A DNA stretch of 64,000 bases from Bugula neritina. Taxonomy: Eukaryota > Bryozoa > Gymnolaemata > Cheilostomatida > Bugulidae. The notes below the pieces were generated by a model that worked only from the letters and a program-made list of their open reading frames with translations, searched no databases and was not told the DNA's origin. Both the position numbers and the translations under genes were made by a program. Shown in pieces: positions 1-32,274 of the stretch (within the stretch, counting starts at the first letter, position 1; every line of letters begins with the position of its first letter). The stretch is taken from the NCBI GenBank assembly GCA_964035545.1, contig OZ037768.1:21202700-21266699 (forward strand), written 5' to 3'.

Positions 1-301
1 TGTTTTTCAGAATTAGGGTCGATGTGCAACCAAGAGAGTCTATTTACTGCTAGAGAAACTTCACCGTGATAAGTCGAGTAGATATTGTTATATTTAGGTA
101 CAAAGATACATAATAAAGTTTGATATACAACAGTTAATAATACACGCGTCTATTTAATTTACTGCACTATCCTCAACTGGCTAGTAGCGCGAAGCTCACT
201 ACTGCTATTTATATCAACTTAGCTAGTTGGCTGGGTATATAATTCCGGGTCAATACGCGACCTCGCAAATTGCGCTGCTGGTAGCTCCACGAGACACCAC
301 A
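1..301 (-). repeat. 3' LTR of element 1 (clipped at window start)
   Basis: Direct repeat of 7150-7437. In element orientation it begins TGTGGTG; the terminal ACA lies just outside the window. Relative to the other copy it carries an 18-bp insertion around 182-199. Confidence 0.92.
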
Positions 302-312
302 CTGCCCCCTCC
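302..312 (-). other. Polypurine tract of element 1
   Basis: Read on the minus strand this is GGAGGGGGCAG directly abutting the 3' LTR. It matches in position and sequence the tract before the 3' LTR of element 2, and is the expected plus-strand primer. Confidence 0.8.
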
Positions 313-596
313 AGCAGAAAGCCCTCTTTCTGATAAAAAAAAATATAATTCACACATAAAAAACTTATACATCAGTGGGCTATGAGAGAAACAATATAAA
401 AAATATATACAGAGCCAACTGGTTAGATACATATGTATAAAAGAATATGCACAATGAAATGATACTAAGTAATTAATGAGTCCTATCTACATGTAGAGTA
501 CGTGCCACCGTAACGGTAGGGAATGCCACAGAGAGGTAGTAGAGGAGCGAGATGGAAGTTGAAGAGGGAACTCATCTTAATCTTGGGCCGCTCGTT
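313..596 (-). other. Untranslated 3' region of element 1
   Basis: Non-coding stretch between ORF3 and the polypurine tract, AT-rich. Elements 2 and 3 have a comparable non-coding stretch at the same place. I see no gene in it. Confidence 0.6.
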
Positions 597-1654
597 TCAT
601 ACGTTTGATGGACTCCTGTAGCGACCGGAGTTCACTGGATGCGGCATGAATGCGGGGGGGGGGGGGGCTAGTCTGTATACTTCTCGCTCCAGGTCGTTTG
701 CCCTAGTCTCTACTTCTCGTAGGTTGCGGGCTAGGGGGGATGAGCGGGAGAAGGTCTGCTGTTGCCGGTATCTTTTTCGTTCTGAGGATGGGAGTGGGGG
801 AGGGAGTGTGTACGTCTTCGTGTCTACCCTCTGTAGTACGACACGGGGAAGTGTATGCGGTTGACGTAGGGGACTGAGAGGCGGGGAATTAGATGATTTG
901 GTAGACTTATCCAGGGGTTCAGAGATGATGGGTCGAGGAGAGGGAAAGCCTTGCTCCAGGCGAGACAGCCGAGCTGGGTCGGTGATGAGAGGTCTGATAG
1001 CTTCAAGGAATGCGGGGTACGATGATTTATCTACGTCGTATCCTGAAAGCAATGCATGGTGCGTTGATGACGCAGTAGATAATCTCAATTGTAACTATAT
1101 TCCCCGCAGGGGCAGAACGTCGTGATATAATGCTGTGGCAAATGGACTCTCAGTCTACGATGGGTTGTAAACCGCTGTTGACATAGCCGGCACTCGCGGT
1201 TACTGTCATCTCCTATATGTTTCTTAATTTCCGTCTCTGTGGCAGGGGTAGTCCAGTTAGAGGTTGCTTCTAGCTGGGGTGGCAGTTGTTTGGTTGTGGA
1301 AGTTGGTGGGGCCGGCTCCGGGTCCCACGCCATCTCTAGGGAAGGCATGCCCGGAGAGACGGGCGCGAGTGTGTCTACAAAAGTAGAATTATTGTTAGAT
1401 CGCGGTGGATCTTTACAACATAATTCTAGTGACTGTCGACTGTTACTAGTCTGAGAGTCACAACTTTTAGAATGCACTCGAGAAACCAGTGAATCATGTG
1501 TGGACTGACCAAGAACAGTGTCTAGCTCCAGGTCTAACAGACCGTCGGCCATTACAGTGTCCTCGTCGTCATTCACGTGAAATGTGGTTCCCAGTAATTC
1601 TGATTCAATCTGATGAATTAGTTCAGAATTTACTGGCATCGAGCCCGTTTCCAT
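597..1654 (-). pseudogene. Element 1 ORF3: zinc-finger accessory protein (broken)
   Basis: An ORF beginning METGSM lies downstream of pol. It has an acidic N-terminal part (DLELDTV motif), a C2H2 finger (CRLC, 12 residues, HLPQH) and a second motif starting CPCGEY. An in-frame TGA at 1085-1087 interrupts the second finger where element 2 has an Arg codon, so a single C-to-T change from CGA is likely. The frame then shifts; an overlapping ORF (597-1088) carries the following block (GYDVD, then IRPLITDP), a proline/basic region and a C-terminal heptad-like segment (LREVETRANDLEREVYRLAP). The homologous proteins in elements 2 and 3 keep the Cys/His ligands. No integrase, envelope or protease feature is visible. 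A nucleic-acid-binding role is inferred from the fingers only. Confidence 0.75.
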
Positions 1655-1773
1655 GGATAGGAATACAAGACTTATACTGGCTTACCTGTGAACTCGGTAT
1701 TAATGTCCATACTCAACGTTCTTGGTAAGGTTGGAGCTAGTTGTGAAGTACGTCTGCCTTTGGCGATGTCAGC

Positions 1774-2313
1774 TTAAGAAAAGGCTGGGCATCGTTTCTG
1801 AGGCACGAGGTCGGAACTATTTGCTTTACGCGCATTAATTCCTCCCACTATTCCGCCCTCGCAAAAGTTGATATTTGCGTGGGGTTCACAACTCCAACAT
1901 TTTACCGTACGGTTTTCCCCTAGACTTTCATGCGTGCCGCTTTTAATGCAGTCACATACGAAGTCTTTTAAATATGGTGGGGGTTTCCTCGTGCGCTGTC
2001 CCCGTTCTAGGGGGGGTGACACGCTTGCTGGTTTATTAGCAGGTGCCTCTAATGGCGTCTCTACTTCACCATTAGCGGTCACCTCTTCTTGTTCTCCGAA
2101 TGGAGCCCCTCCCTCCGTGGGGGTTTGCACTGCCAGAACCGGCTCGGTTTCTAGAAATGATGGAATTAGACTTGGCGGCGGCGGACACGCTTCTGTTGGC
2201 AAAAGCTGTCGCTCTTCTCTCACCAAGTTTTCCTCCCGCGGTATGACCACTTCATATTCAGGTCCATGCCGCCGTCGCCCGCGTGTTGTTGTCTGCCTCC
2301 TGGGCTCCAACAA
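1774..2313 (-). CDS. Element 1 Pol C-terminal tail (frameshifted off pol)
   Basis: This ORF matches the tail of element 2 Pol after the GPY/F module (EPRRQT, HGPEYEVV, then PPYLKDFVCD and a Cys/His motif with NINFCEGG). In element 1 it is out of frame with the RT-integrase ORF because of a length change in a G/C homopolymer near 2320. It is therefore best read as the broken end of pol and not as a separate gene. Function unknown; the tail is kept in all three gypsy copies of the window. Confidence 0.7.
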   Translation of the reverse strand: MLEPRRQTTTRGRRRHGPEYEVVIPREENLVREERQLLPTEACPPPPSLIPSFLETEPVLAVQTPTEGGAPFGEQEEVTANGEVETPLEAPANKPASVSPPLERGQRTRKPPPYLKDFVCDCIKSGTHESLGENRTVKCWSCEPHANINFCEGGIVGGINARKANSSDLVPQKRCPAFS

Positions 2314-5300
2314 CGGGGGGGGCTTCTCCCACTGCGTTGGGGCTAGCCCAATACGGCTTCAAGCGAGACTCATTCTGGATAGACACCTGTCCTGAGCGCT
2401 CAATCTTGTACGTATGGTTGGGCATAGCCTCGACGATCACGTAGGGTCCCACGAGCTTAGGCTTTAATTTATCAGCCTGCCCGCGACGCCTACGGTAATT
2501 GACCATCCACACCTTATCTCCCGTTTGGTAGAGGGGTGGTTCCTCGGAATTTTCGTGCCGCACCTTCCACTGCTGTTCGCGCAGTATATCGTGTGCGGCC
2601 CTCATCCGTTCCACTAGTTCACTGGCATACTCGTGAACCGAGTTGTCTTGCTCTGGAACGTAGTAGGTAAGATGGTCAGGGACACGAGTTTCTCTCCCGA
2701 GCATCAAGAGGTTAGGGGTCTCACCAGTACTGGTGTGTGGGGTGCTACGGTATGCACGCATGACTTGCGGCAACACCGTATCCCATTCCTCTTGGCCGCG
2801 TCCAAGGAGGAGACTCCAGAGCGCATCACCTAGCATCCGGTTATTGCGCTCTACCACCCCGTTACCTTGAGGGTGGTAGGGGGTAGTCCGGCTCTGATTT
2901 ACTCCCCAGAGGTGGCAAAGGTTGCTCATCAGTTGAGGCTGGAACTGAGCGCCTTGATCAGAGTGTATCTGTTCGGGGAGACCAAAATAACAGAATACAT
3001 GTTGGTCTAGTGCCCTGGCCACTGTTGGGGCTGACGCATCTGGGATAGCCAGAGCATCCGCCCACCTAGTAAAGTGGTCGGTCAGTACTAAGATCCAACT
3101 ATTGCCTCTGGGGGTCAGGGGCATGGGTCCGACCAGGTCTACAGCGACTACTTGCCAGGGCCTGCCAGCATATAGCCTCCGCCGTCCCGCTTCACCAGGG
3201 AGACGGCTATGCTTACTGGCCTGGCAGATCTCACACTGTTTCACTCTGAGTCGGACGTCACGCTCCATTTGTGGCCAATACCACCGGAGCCGTAATTTGG
3301 AGATCACTCTCTTGACCCCTGCGTGGGCCTGTTTGTGAGTGTCCCAAATCAACTCACGGCGGATGGCAGTGGGGCAGACTACCCTCTTCCTCTCTGGGTG
3401 TCTGCCGCTGGCAGCTAGAGAGATGGTTAGTAAACCATCCTGCCCGATCCGCAGCGAGTCCCAACGCTGACAGTATAGCCGGAACTCGGCGCATCCCTGT
3501 CGTATGCGTTCCTCGCTGGGTCGTCGCCCTTTCCTTTTTGCCCGATATATGTCTGCCACTACTCCAGGCAGCTCCTCTTGGAGCTTCTTCAGCTCTCGAA
3601 CATTATCGGCCAGTACAGGGTTGGCGCGGAGGTTTTGTACAACCTCCGGGGACTTGTCAACCTCCTGTCTGAGTTGACCTTGGTCCCAGTCAAACGGTGC
3701 TCCGTGGTGAGCCAGCGTCTCCAACTCGCATCGCGGGGGACCTCCATTCCTCCTCTCGATGTTGAGACACTGTTTGCAACCTCCATCAGGTCGGCGACTC
3801 AAACCATCCGTATTGCTGTGTCTCTTGCCCGGTCGGTGTTCGATCCGGTATGAAAATTCAGCTAGGATTTCGAGCCACCGAGCGACCTGACTGGAGGGCT
3901 CTGCTCTCTTGCACAGCCAGATCAGCAAGGCATAATCCGTACGCAGCCGGAACTTCCTGCCGTATAAGTATGGTCTGAAGTGCTTCACTGACTTAATTAC
4001 TGCCAGCAGCTCCTTGCGGGTAGTGCAGTAATTTCGTTCAGCGGGTGAGAGAGACTTACTGTAGTAGGCTACTACTACCTCTCGGCCTTCCTGCACTTGA
4101 GACAGCACAGCGCCAACATTTTGGTCACTGGCGTCAGTGTCGAGGATGTACTCCAGAGTGGGGTCTGGGTAGGCCAAGATGGGCGCCGTTAGTAGGCAGC
4201 CCTTGAGGCGGTCGAACGCTCCTTGTTTGACTGGGGTCCACTGCCACGTCACTCCCTTTGCGGTGAGCTGGTTTAACGGCTGTGCTATGCCCGCAAAGTC
4301 TGGTATGTATTGCCTGTAATACCCTACCAGCCCCAAGAAAGCCCGGAGTCCGGTCAAGTCTTGGGGGGTGACCCAGTCTTCTATCGCCCGTACCTTTCCG
4401 GGATCCGTTGCCACGCCGTTTCGACCGACAACGTGACCCAGGTACTTGACCTCCGGCTGCAATAGAGCGCACTTGGAAGGTTTGAGCTTAAGACCAGCAC
4501 CTCGGAGCCTCTCGAAGACCTCTTGCAGACGACTGACATGCGTCTCGAAGTCTGGGGAGATCACGATGACATCATCAAGGTAGACCAGCAGTGTCTTCCA
4601 ATGGAGCCCGCTAAGGACTTGCTCCATCAGCCTCTGGAAGGTGGCTGGGGCGGAGGTTAGCCCGAAAGGCAACACCTTCCACTTCCACAAACCGTCCCGT
4701 GTGATAAACGCCGCTTTCTCCTGGGCGTCGGGACTCAGAGGAACTTGCCAATAGCCACTCAGCAAGTCTAACGTACTGAAGTACTTGCTGCCGGCTAGGG
4801 CGTCCAATGACTCGTCAATACGAGGTAAAGGGTAGGCGTCCTGTATGGTTACGCTATTAGGTTTGCGGTAATCCACACAGAACCGCCATCTGCCGTCTTT
4901 CTTCCGGACCAGTACGACCGGCGAGCTCCACGCACTATGGGCGGGCTCTATGAGGCCGCGGTCCAGAAGATCCCGTACTTGTCGGCTAACCTCCTTCTCT
5001 TTTTCCGGCCCCAGCCTGCGTGTGGGTTGCCGGACAGGGACTGTCCCTGCAGTCAGCGGTATTTCGTGTCTGACAACTCCAGTCAGCCCCACGTCATTAT
5101 CTCCGCTGCTGAACACATCACCGTAGTCGCGTAGCAACTTCGCCATAACTTGGCGTTCCTTGTTGCTCGCGCAGCCGCCACAGGCTGTTTTGTACAACTC
5201 TTGGAGATGTGTTGGGACCGTCCCTCGCCCCTGAGTAGGGTGTCGAGGGGGTGCCTCCGTCGCGTTACCCAGCGACGGGCCCACGTCCTCCTCCTGGACG

Positions 5301-5371
5301 GAGTGGAACCGACCCAGCATTGACCCAGCTGGAAGCTCGATGGGCTCAGTAAAAGGGTTGACACACTGCAC
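2258..5371 (-). CDS. pol: Element 1 Pol: reverse transcriptase, RNase H, integrase
   Basis: A 1037-residue open frame. RT: the VRKKDGRWRFCVDYRKPN block, then YLDDVIV with the catalytic DD. RNase H: TDASDQNVGAVLSQ, KELLAV and the RTDY Asp. Integrase: HHCC zinc domain (H...H, then CEICQASK), and the D,D-35-E core with VDLVGPMP, HSDQGAQF and GVVERNNRML, followed by a GPY/F module (VGPYVIVEA). There is no chromodomain. The frame starts after a frameshift at about 5385 that separates it from protease; in element 2 the two are continuous. It acts in cytoplasmic particles and the nucleus to copy and integrate the element. This is the best preserved pol in the window. Confidence 0.95.
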   Translation of the reverse strand: MQCVNPFTEPIELPAGSMLGRFHSVQEEDVGPSLGNATEAPPRHPTQGRGTVPTHLQELYKTACGGCASNKERQVMAKLLRDYGDVFSSGDNDVGLTGVVRHEIPLTAGTVPVRQPTRRLGPEKEKEVSRQVRDLLDRGLIEPAHSAWSSPVVLVRKKDGRWRFCVDYRKPNSVTIQDAYPLPRIDESLDALAGSKYFSTLDLLSGYWQVPLSPDAQEKAAFITRDGLWKWKVLPFGLTSAPATFQRLMEQVLSGLHWKTLLVYLDDVIVISPDFETHVSRLQEVFERLRGAGLKLKPSKCALLQPEVKYLGHVVGRNGVATDPGKVRAIEDWVTPQDLTGLRAFLGLVGYYRQYIPDFAGIAQPLNQLTAKGVTWQWTPVKQGAFDRLKGCLLTAPILAYPDPTLEYILDTDASDQNVGAVLSQVQEGREVVVAYYSKSLSPAERNYCTTRKELLAVIKSVKHFRPYLYGRKFRLRTDYALLIWLCKRAEPSSQVARWLEILAEFSYRIEHRPGKRHSNTDGLSRRPDGGCKQCLNIERRNGGPPRCELETLAHHGAPFDWDQGQLRQEVDKSPEVVQNLRANPVLADNVRELKKLQEELPGVVADIYRAKRKGRRPSEERIRQGCAEFRLYCQRWDSLRIGQDGLLTISLAASGRHPERKRVVCPTAIRRELIWDTHKQAHAGVKRVISKLRLRWYWPQMERDVRLRVKQCEICQASKHSRLPGEAGRRRLYAGRPWQVVAVDLVGPMPLTPRGNSWILVLTDHFTRWADALAIPDASAPTVARALDQHVFCYFGLPEQIHSDQGAQFQPQLMSNLCHLWGVNQSRTTPYHPQGNGVVERNNRMLGDALWSLLLGRGQEEWDTVLPQVMRAYRSTPHTSTGETPNLLMLGRETRVPDHLTYYVPEQDNSVHEYASELVERMRAAHDILREQQWKVRHENSEEPPLYQTGDKVWMVNYRRRRGQADKLKPKLVGPYVIVEAMPNHTYKIERSGQVSIQNESRLKPYWASPNAVGEAPPVVGAQEADNNTRATAAWT

Positions 5372-5387
5372 TAAGATCTCCCCTCGC

Positions 5388-5957
5388 TCAGTTTAGTCGG
5401 TTTAAACTACTGGCGAGTTGGATCCTTTTGTGCGCGCCTTCAACGACCCCGAGTCTGGCTATCTGGTTGCTGTTCACTCGGCAGTGGATAGTAGCTCTGG
5501 AGCGTCCGGGTACGGTGCAGTTTCGAACTACCTGGACACTGCCCACCAGAGGACGCCCAAACTTATCTACACAGGCGAGTTCTCGCCCGCCCATCAGCAC
5601 TACCGACTTGCTAAAGTCTACTCGGCACTGGTGCTGCTTCAAGAAGGGCATTCCGAGGATAGCATCTTCCTCCAGTTGGCTTATGACAAAGGTCTCCTGT
5701 ACAGCCTGGTCTCGGACACGCCCAGGGAGCTCGATAATACCGTAGAAGGGAATACACGACCCGTCTGCTAGGGTGCCATGTTCTCCCGTATACGGTCGTA
5801 CTCTATCCCTGTCCCGCCGGGGCAGTGCCTCAAAGACTCTACGACTGAGAAGGTTGGTAGTACAACCGGAGTCTAGCAGGAAGGTGACGGCGTTACCCGC
5901 CACCTTTCCGGGTAGGAAATAGCTCTCTCCGTGTGGTTGTACTTTCACCCCCCGCAT
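5388..5957 (-). CDS. Element 1 aspartic protease segment
   Basis: A retropepsin-like domain with the active-site motif FLLDSGCTTNLLS (DSG in place of the common DTG) and a downstream hydrophobic ILGMPFLKQH block. It processes Gag-Pol. The frame is cut from gag at about 5955 and from RT at about 5385 by single-base indels, by comparison with the continuous Gag-Pol of element 2. Confidence 0.85.
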   Translation of the reverse strand: MRGVKVQPHGESYFLPGKVAGNAVTFLLDSGCTTNLLSRRVFEALPRRDRDRVRPYTGEHGTLADGSCIPFYGIIELPGRVRDQAVQETFVISQLEEDAILGMPFLKQHQCRVDFSKSVVLMGGRELACVDKFGRPLVGSVQVVRNCTVPGRSRATIHCRVNSNQIARLGVVEGAHKRIQLASSLNRLN

Positions 5958-6240
5958 GTGTTGTCCTGGATGGGTAGGACAGCGGGGGTTTCACCCGTGG
6001 TTTACGGGGTTTCCGGCGGCGAGGTTGGCGCCGGCGGGGTTCGGAGCTCTCCACTGGGCCTTCCGGCTCTATTTCAGTGGCGGGCTCCTCTTCCCGAGGT
6101 AACCGGTGGAACCGGTTGGCGAGTGGCAGGGAGAAGGTACTCGGCCGCTGTGCGGGCCTGCTAGTCCTGCGTGGTACCTGCCACTCGGGGGGGAGTGTAC
6201 CGTCGCGTCCGTACGGACAGACGACGGCGTGTCCCACCAT
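5893..6240 (-). pseudogene. Element 1 Gag/protease linker in a shifted frame
   Basis: A proline- and arginine-rich ORF. It contains segments that align with the Gag-protease linker of element 2 (FSLPL.NRF and a THAGG motif), so it is gag-pol sequence stranded between two frameshifts. The CCHC knuckle seen in element 2 is not recognisable here. Confidence 0.6.
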
Positions 6241-6246
6241 ACTCCT

Positions 6247-7116
6247 TCAGTTGCGGCCCGCTGGGAGGAAGGGCGTCCGCGGGCCGTGACAGTTTAACGC
6301 CCCTTGGTGTTGGGGTCGTCCTTGCTGTCCATGGTCTTGACCAGCACTACTCCAGCCCGGCCCCGCAGGTGTTGGGGGCAACCGCAGGGCCTGACCGGGG
6401 CCAGCGCCGGCCAGAATCGTTACCAGCTGTCCCAGCATCTCTACCATACGGTCCACTTCGGCTTCTAGAGGGGGAGCTCCGGGGCCCGTCGTAGCTCTGG
6501 CAGCACTGACTCCAACTGCTGGTGGGTTCCGTTGCGCTTGATGCATTTGGGTAGCCAACAGGTAAGCTTCTCCAGCCTTCAGGGCTTCCTCTATTCTGGT
6601 TATCCCTTTAGCTCGTAGTTGATGGTGTAGGCCCAGGTCGTTTAGGGACTGGACAAAGGCGTCGTAGGTGTAACACTCTTGGTGTGGTGCTGGTAGATCA
6701 CCATACGCAATCTGTGCCAGCTTCTTCACCGTCGCGGCATGTTCTTGCAGCGAGGTCCGCGGGGCGCGGCACAATCTCTGTAGCTTGGTCCTGGCGTCTA
6801 TTGCGAAGATGCCAAAACGGGCCCGCAACGCAGCCAATATCCCGTCTACGGTCATTCCTACTCCGTACGGCTTGGCTTGCTCCGTCAACACTCTCCGCAA
6901 TTGGATAAGATCGGCCACTCTATGCGGCCATTGTGCAATATCCATTACTTCTCTAAACTCCTGTATAAACTGTTCGACATCTTCTGACCCAGTAAAGGTG
7001 GGGGCTTTCAAGCAATATCGATAAGCTTCTTCTCCCACATGATTCACAGGATTAACATCATTTCTACGCTCACCTTCTACTGGGGGTGGTTGCCTTCTAG
7101 CATTTTCAGTCTCCAT
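6247..7116 (-). CDS. gag: Element 1 Gag (N-terminal part)
   Basis: A retrotransposon capsid-type protein of 289 residues, similar over its length to the N-terminus of element 2 Gag (EEAYRY.., APTFTGSEDVEQF, TEQAKPYG, DGILAALRARFGI, DAFVQSLNDLGLHH). It starts 16 bases inside the primer-binding site. The ORF runs out of frame before a nucleocapsid knuckle. It would form the particle in which reverse transcription occurs. Confidence 0.85.
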   Translation of the reverse strand: METENARRQPPPVEGERRNDVNPVNHVGEEAYRYCLKAPTFTGSEDVEQFIQEFREVMDIAQWPHRVADLIQLRRVLTEQAKPYGVGMTVDGILAALRARFGIFAIDARTKLQRLCRAPRTSLQEHAATVKKLAQIAYGDLPAPHQECYTYDAFVQSLNDLGLHHQLRAKGITRIEEALKAGEAYLLATQMHQAQRNPPAVGVSAARATTGPGAPPLEAEVDRMVEMLGQLVTILAGAGPGQALRLPPTPAGPGWSSAGQDHGQQGRPQHQGALNCHGPRTPFLPAGRN

Positions 7117-7131
7117 CTTTGATGTACACTA

Positions 7132-7148
7132 TCCCACCGCTGCCACCA
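7132..7148 (-). promoter_or_regulatory. Primer-binding site, tRNA-Leu type (element 1)
   Basis: On the minus strand TGGTGGCAGCGGTGGGA lies one base after the 5' LTR. It is the exact complement of a tRNA 3' end ...CCCACCGCTGCCA plus CCA, which fits the acceptor stem and T-arm end of eukaryotic tRNA-Leu (5' end GGTAGCG). Element 2 has the same site. Confidence 0.85.
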
Positions 7149-7149
7149 C

Positions 7150-7437
7150 TGTTATGTTTTTCAGAATTAGGGTCGATGTGCAACCAAGAGAGTCTATTTA
7201 CTGCTAGAGAAACTTCACTGTGATAAGTCGAATAGATATTGTTATATTTAGGTACAAAGATACATAATAAAATCTAATATACAACAGTTAAAAATACACG
7301 CGTCTATTTAATTTACTGCACTATCCTCAACTGGCTACTGCTATTTATATCAACTTAGCTAATTGGCTGGGTATATAATTCCGGGTCAATACGCGACCTC
7401 GCGTATTGCGCTGCTGGTAGCTCCACGAGCCACCACA
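7150..7437 (-). repeat. 5' LTR of element 1
   Basis: A 288-bp LTR with TG...CA ends, read on the minus strand. It starts TGTGGTGG and ends AACATAACA, one base before the primer-binding site. The sequence after it, TAAG, is the candidate target-site duplication; its partner is outside the window. Confidence 0.9.
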
Positions 7438-8009
7438 TAAGTTGTCATTTTCAATAAATTAAAAAAATATTGTAAAACTTCTTATCTCCCTCTAAATTCA
7501 GATATGAGCTGTGCCATGAAGAGATGCACAGACTGTGTTATACTAAAGTATAATGGAAAGCTCATTACTCACTGTATCTGGACTATCTTAACACACTGAC
7601 TCAGCAACATGGCTGATAGCGGAGTCAGCAGACCAGATGAAGGTTCCAAATAGAATAATAAGCTTATTCTAATAGAGTCGATGGAAATAAAATTTTGAAC
7701 ATTCATGGCCTTAACTAATTTATAAAATTTTAGGATTAGAAAAAATAATATCTTTTATGTTTTGAACAAAAATTATTGATGTAATTGTTGGAATTTTATT
7801 TTTAAATTATTCATTAAGATTATTGACTACTTATAATAAAACTATAAAATAGATAATATTTGTAAGATGACAGTTCATCAGTACATGCACAGTTGATACA
7901 CAGAGCAAGATTGTAGACTAGTATCTAGAAAGATTGGTGGTTAGAATTAGTTTTCAGCTTTTTTGTTCTTTGTTAAAGTTTGTAGCAGTTCATCCTTTAT
8001 ATTTTGTAG
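7438..8009. other. AT-rich region upstream of the LRR gene
   Basis: No recognised gene. A short open start, ATGGCTGATAGCGG at about 7609, in fair Kozak context, could be a first exon of the LRR gene (MADSGVSRPDE), but no good donor follows it, so I do not call it. Confidence 0.4.
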
Positions 8010-8247
8010 GCTTTTACAGACTCTGGTTTGGATGTGATGATGCGAGTTTCCGAAAGAACTGGAGAGGGGAAGTAACAGCAGAATACACCATTCAAATATA
8101 TACCATTCAAAGAATAAAGCAGAATCCTGAAGCCAGAACTGCAACACACCTCATCCTATTTGAACAAATCCCACCAGACATCCATCTTCTCTTTCCACAA
8201 GTCACTCATCTCAATATTAAATGGCCTCAACTATTTTCCCAACAAAA
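8010..8247 (+). CDS. Possible upstream exon of the LRR-Roc-COR-caspase gene
   Basis: An open stretch between an acceptor (ttttgtag, ending 8009) and a donor (gtgaga at 8248). The donor splits a codon after its second base, the same phase used by all the LRR exons downstream. The end of its translation (THLILFEQIPPDIHLLF, then VTHLNI) has LRR-like hydrophobic spacing and would run straight into ISKLTNLKVL of the first clear LRR exon. The evidence is phase plus weak LRR pattern only; the start of the exon and of the gene are not established. Confidence 0.35.
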
Positions 8248-8450
8248 GTGAGACTTCAATCAGAATATAACAAAATCCTAAAGTACTTTACTAATTGGTA
8301 GATGGCAACAAGAAAAAATGAAAAAGCTTATAACTGTTTTCTAAATTTAGATCCTGGCTTTTTGACATGTGTACATTACACAGCATTTTTATCTATGAGC
8401 AGCTCATGAGTTGACAGTATAAAAACATATAAATATATATATATATATAT

Positions 8451-8622
8451 ATTAGAAGAAATAAAATGAGATTTGATTAATATAATGGCATTTATTACTA
8501 GTAGTTTCGTACACAAGAACGATGTGCACTCGTCAGATAAATTAGCCACATCGTTCTTGTGTACGAAACTACTAGTAATAAATGCCATTATATTAATCAA
8601 ATCTCATTTTATTTCTTCTAAT
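8451..8622. repeat. Perfect 76-bp inverted repeat (hairpin) with 20-bp loop
   Basis: Bases 8451-8526 and 8547-8622 are exact reverse complements, separated by 20 bases. It sits next to AT dinucleotide runs in the intron or region before the first clear LRR exon. It could be a MITE-like foldback element or an inverted duplication; no clear target duplication is visible. Confidence 0.85.
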
Positions 8623-8682
8623 GTTTACGCTCTAGATTTATTTCTATAGAGCACTCTAGTAACGTTTTATAAACACTCATTT

Positions 8683-8805
<123 letters not shown>

Positions 8806-9068
8806 GCGTAACTTGAATACATTGCACCTGACTTGACTGTGTGTTTTACTATGCAATTTGCAAACTTTGTAGCTTTGTGTCCACTCTGTCTACTTTATGT
8901 TCATTATATATAGTATGATGATAATAATTCTGCTTTTCACATCCTCTCCTTTGAGATGTAAACCCTCGCACTCACCATTTAATATGATGTTCAAATCTCA
9001 GATTATTAAGGGTAGGTAATTGTTTCCAAATGGACTAAACTTGTACTAATATATATTTATTGTTACAG

Positions 9069-32274
<23,206 letters not shown>

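Larger units (their letters stand above)
1..7437 (-). mobile_element. Ty3/gypsy LTR retrotransposon, element 1 (nearly complete, decayed)
   Basis: Two near-identical direct repeats (1-301 and 7150-7437) flank, in minus orientation, a tRNA-Leu primer-binding site, gag, protease, RT, RNase H, integrase, an extra ORF and a polypurine tract. The domain order PR-RT-RH-IN is that of Metaviridae. The left LTR is cut by the window edge by about five bases, judging from the right copy. The LTRs differ by roughly ten substitutions plus an 18-bp indel, so the insertion is not recent. The coding region has frameshifts near 6240, 5955, 5385 and 2320, and a stop plus a frameshift in ORF3, so this copy is probably not autonomous. 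It is closely related to element 2 in its internal region but has different LTRs. Confidence 0.95.

Noticed and set aside
597-1654. ORF3 as a retroviral envelope
   Set aside because: No signal peptide, membrane segment or cleavage site. The visible features are zinc fingers and a heptad region.
5418-5771. Plus-strand ORFs opposite the element 1 protease
   Set aside because: Shadow frames of the minus-strand protease; no own features.
7609-7650. Short ATG exon (MADSGVSRPDE) as first exon of the LRR gene
   Set aside because: No good donor follows and the phase to later exons cannot be shown.
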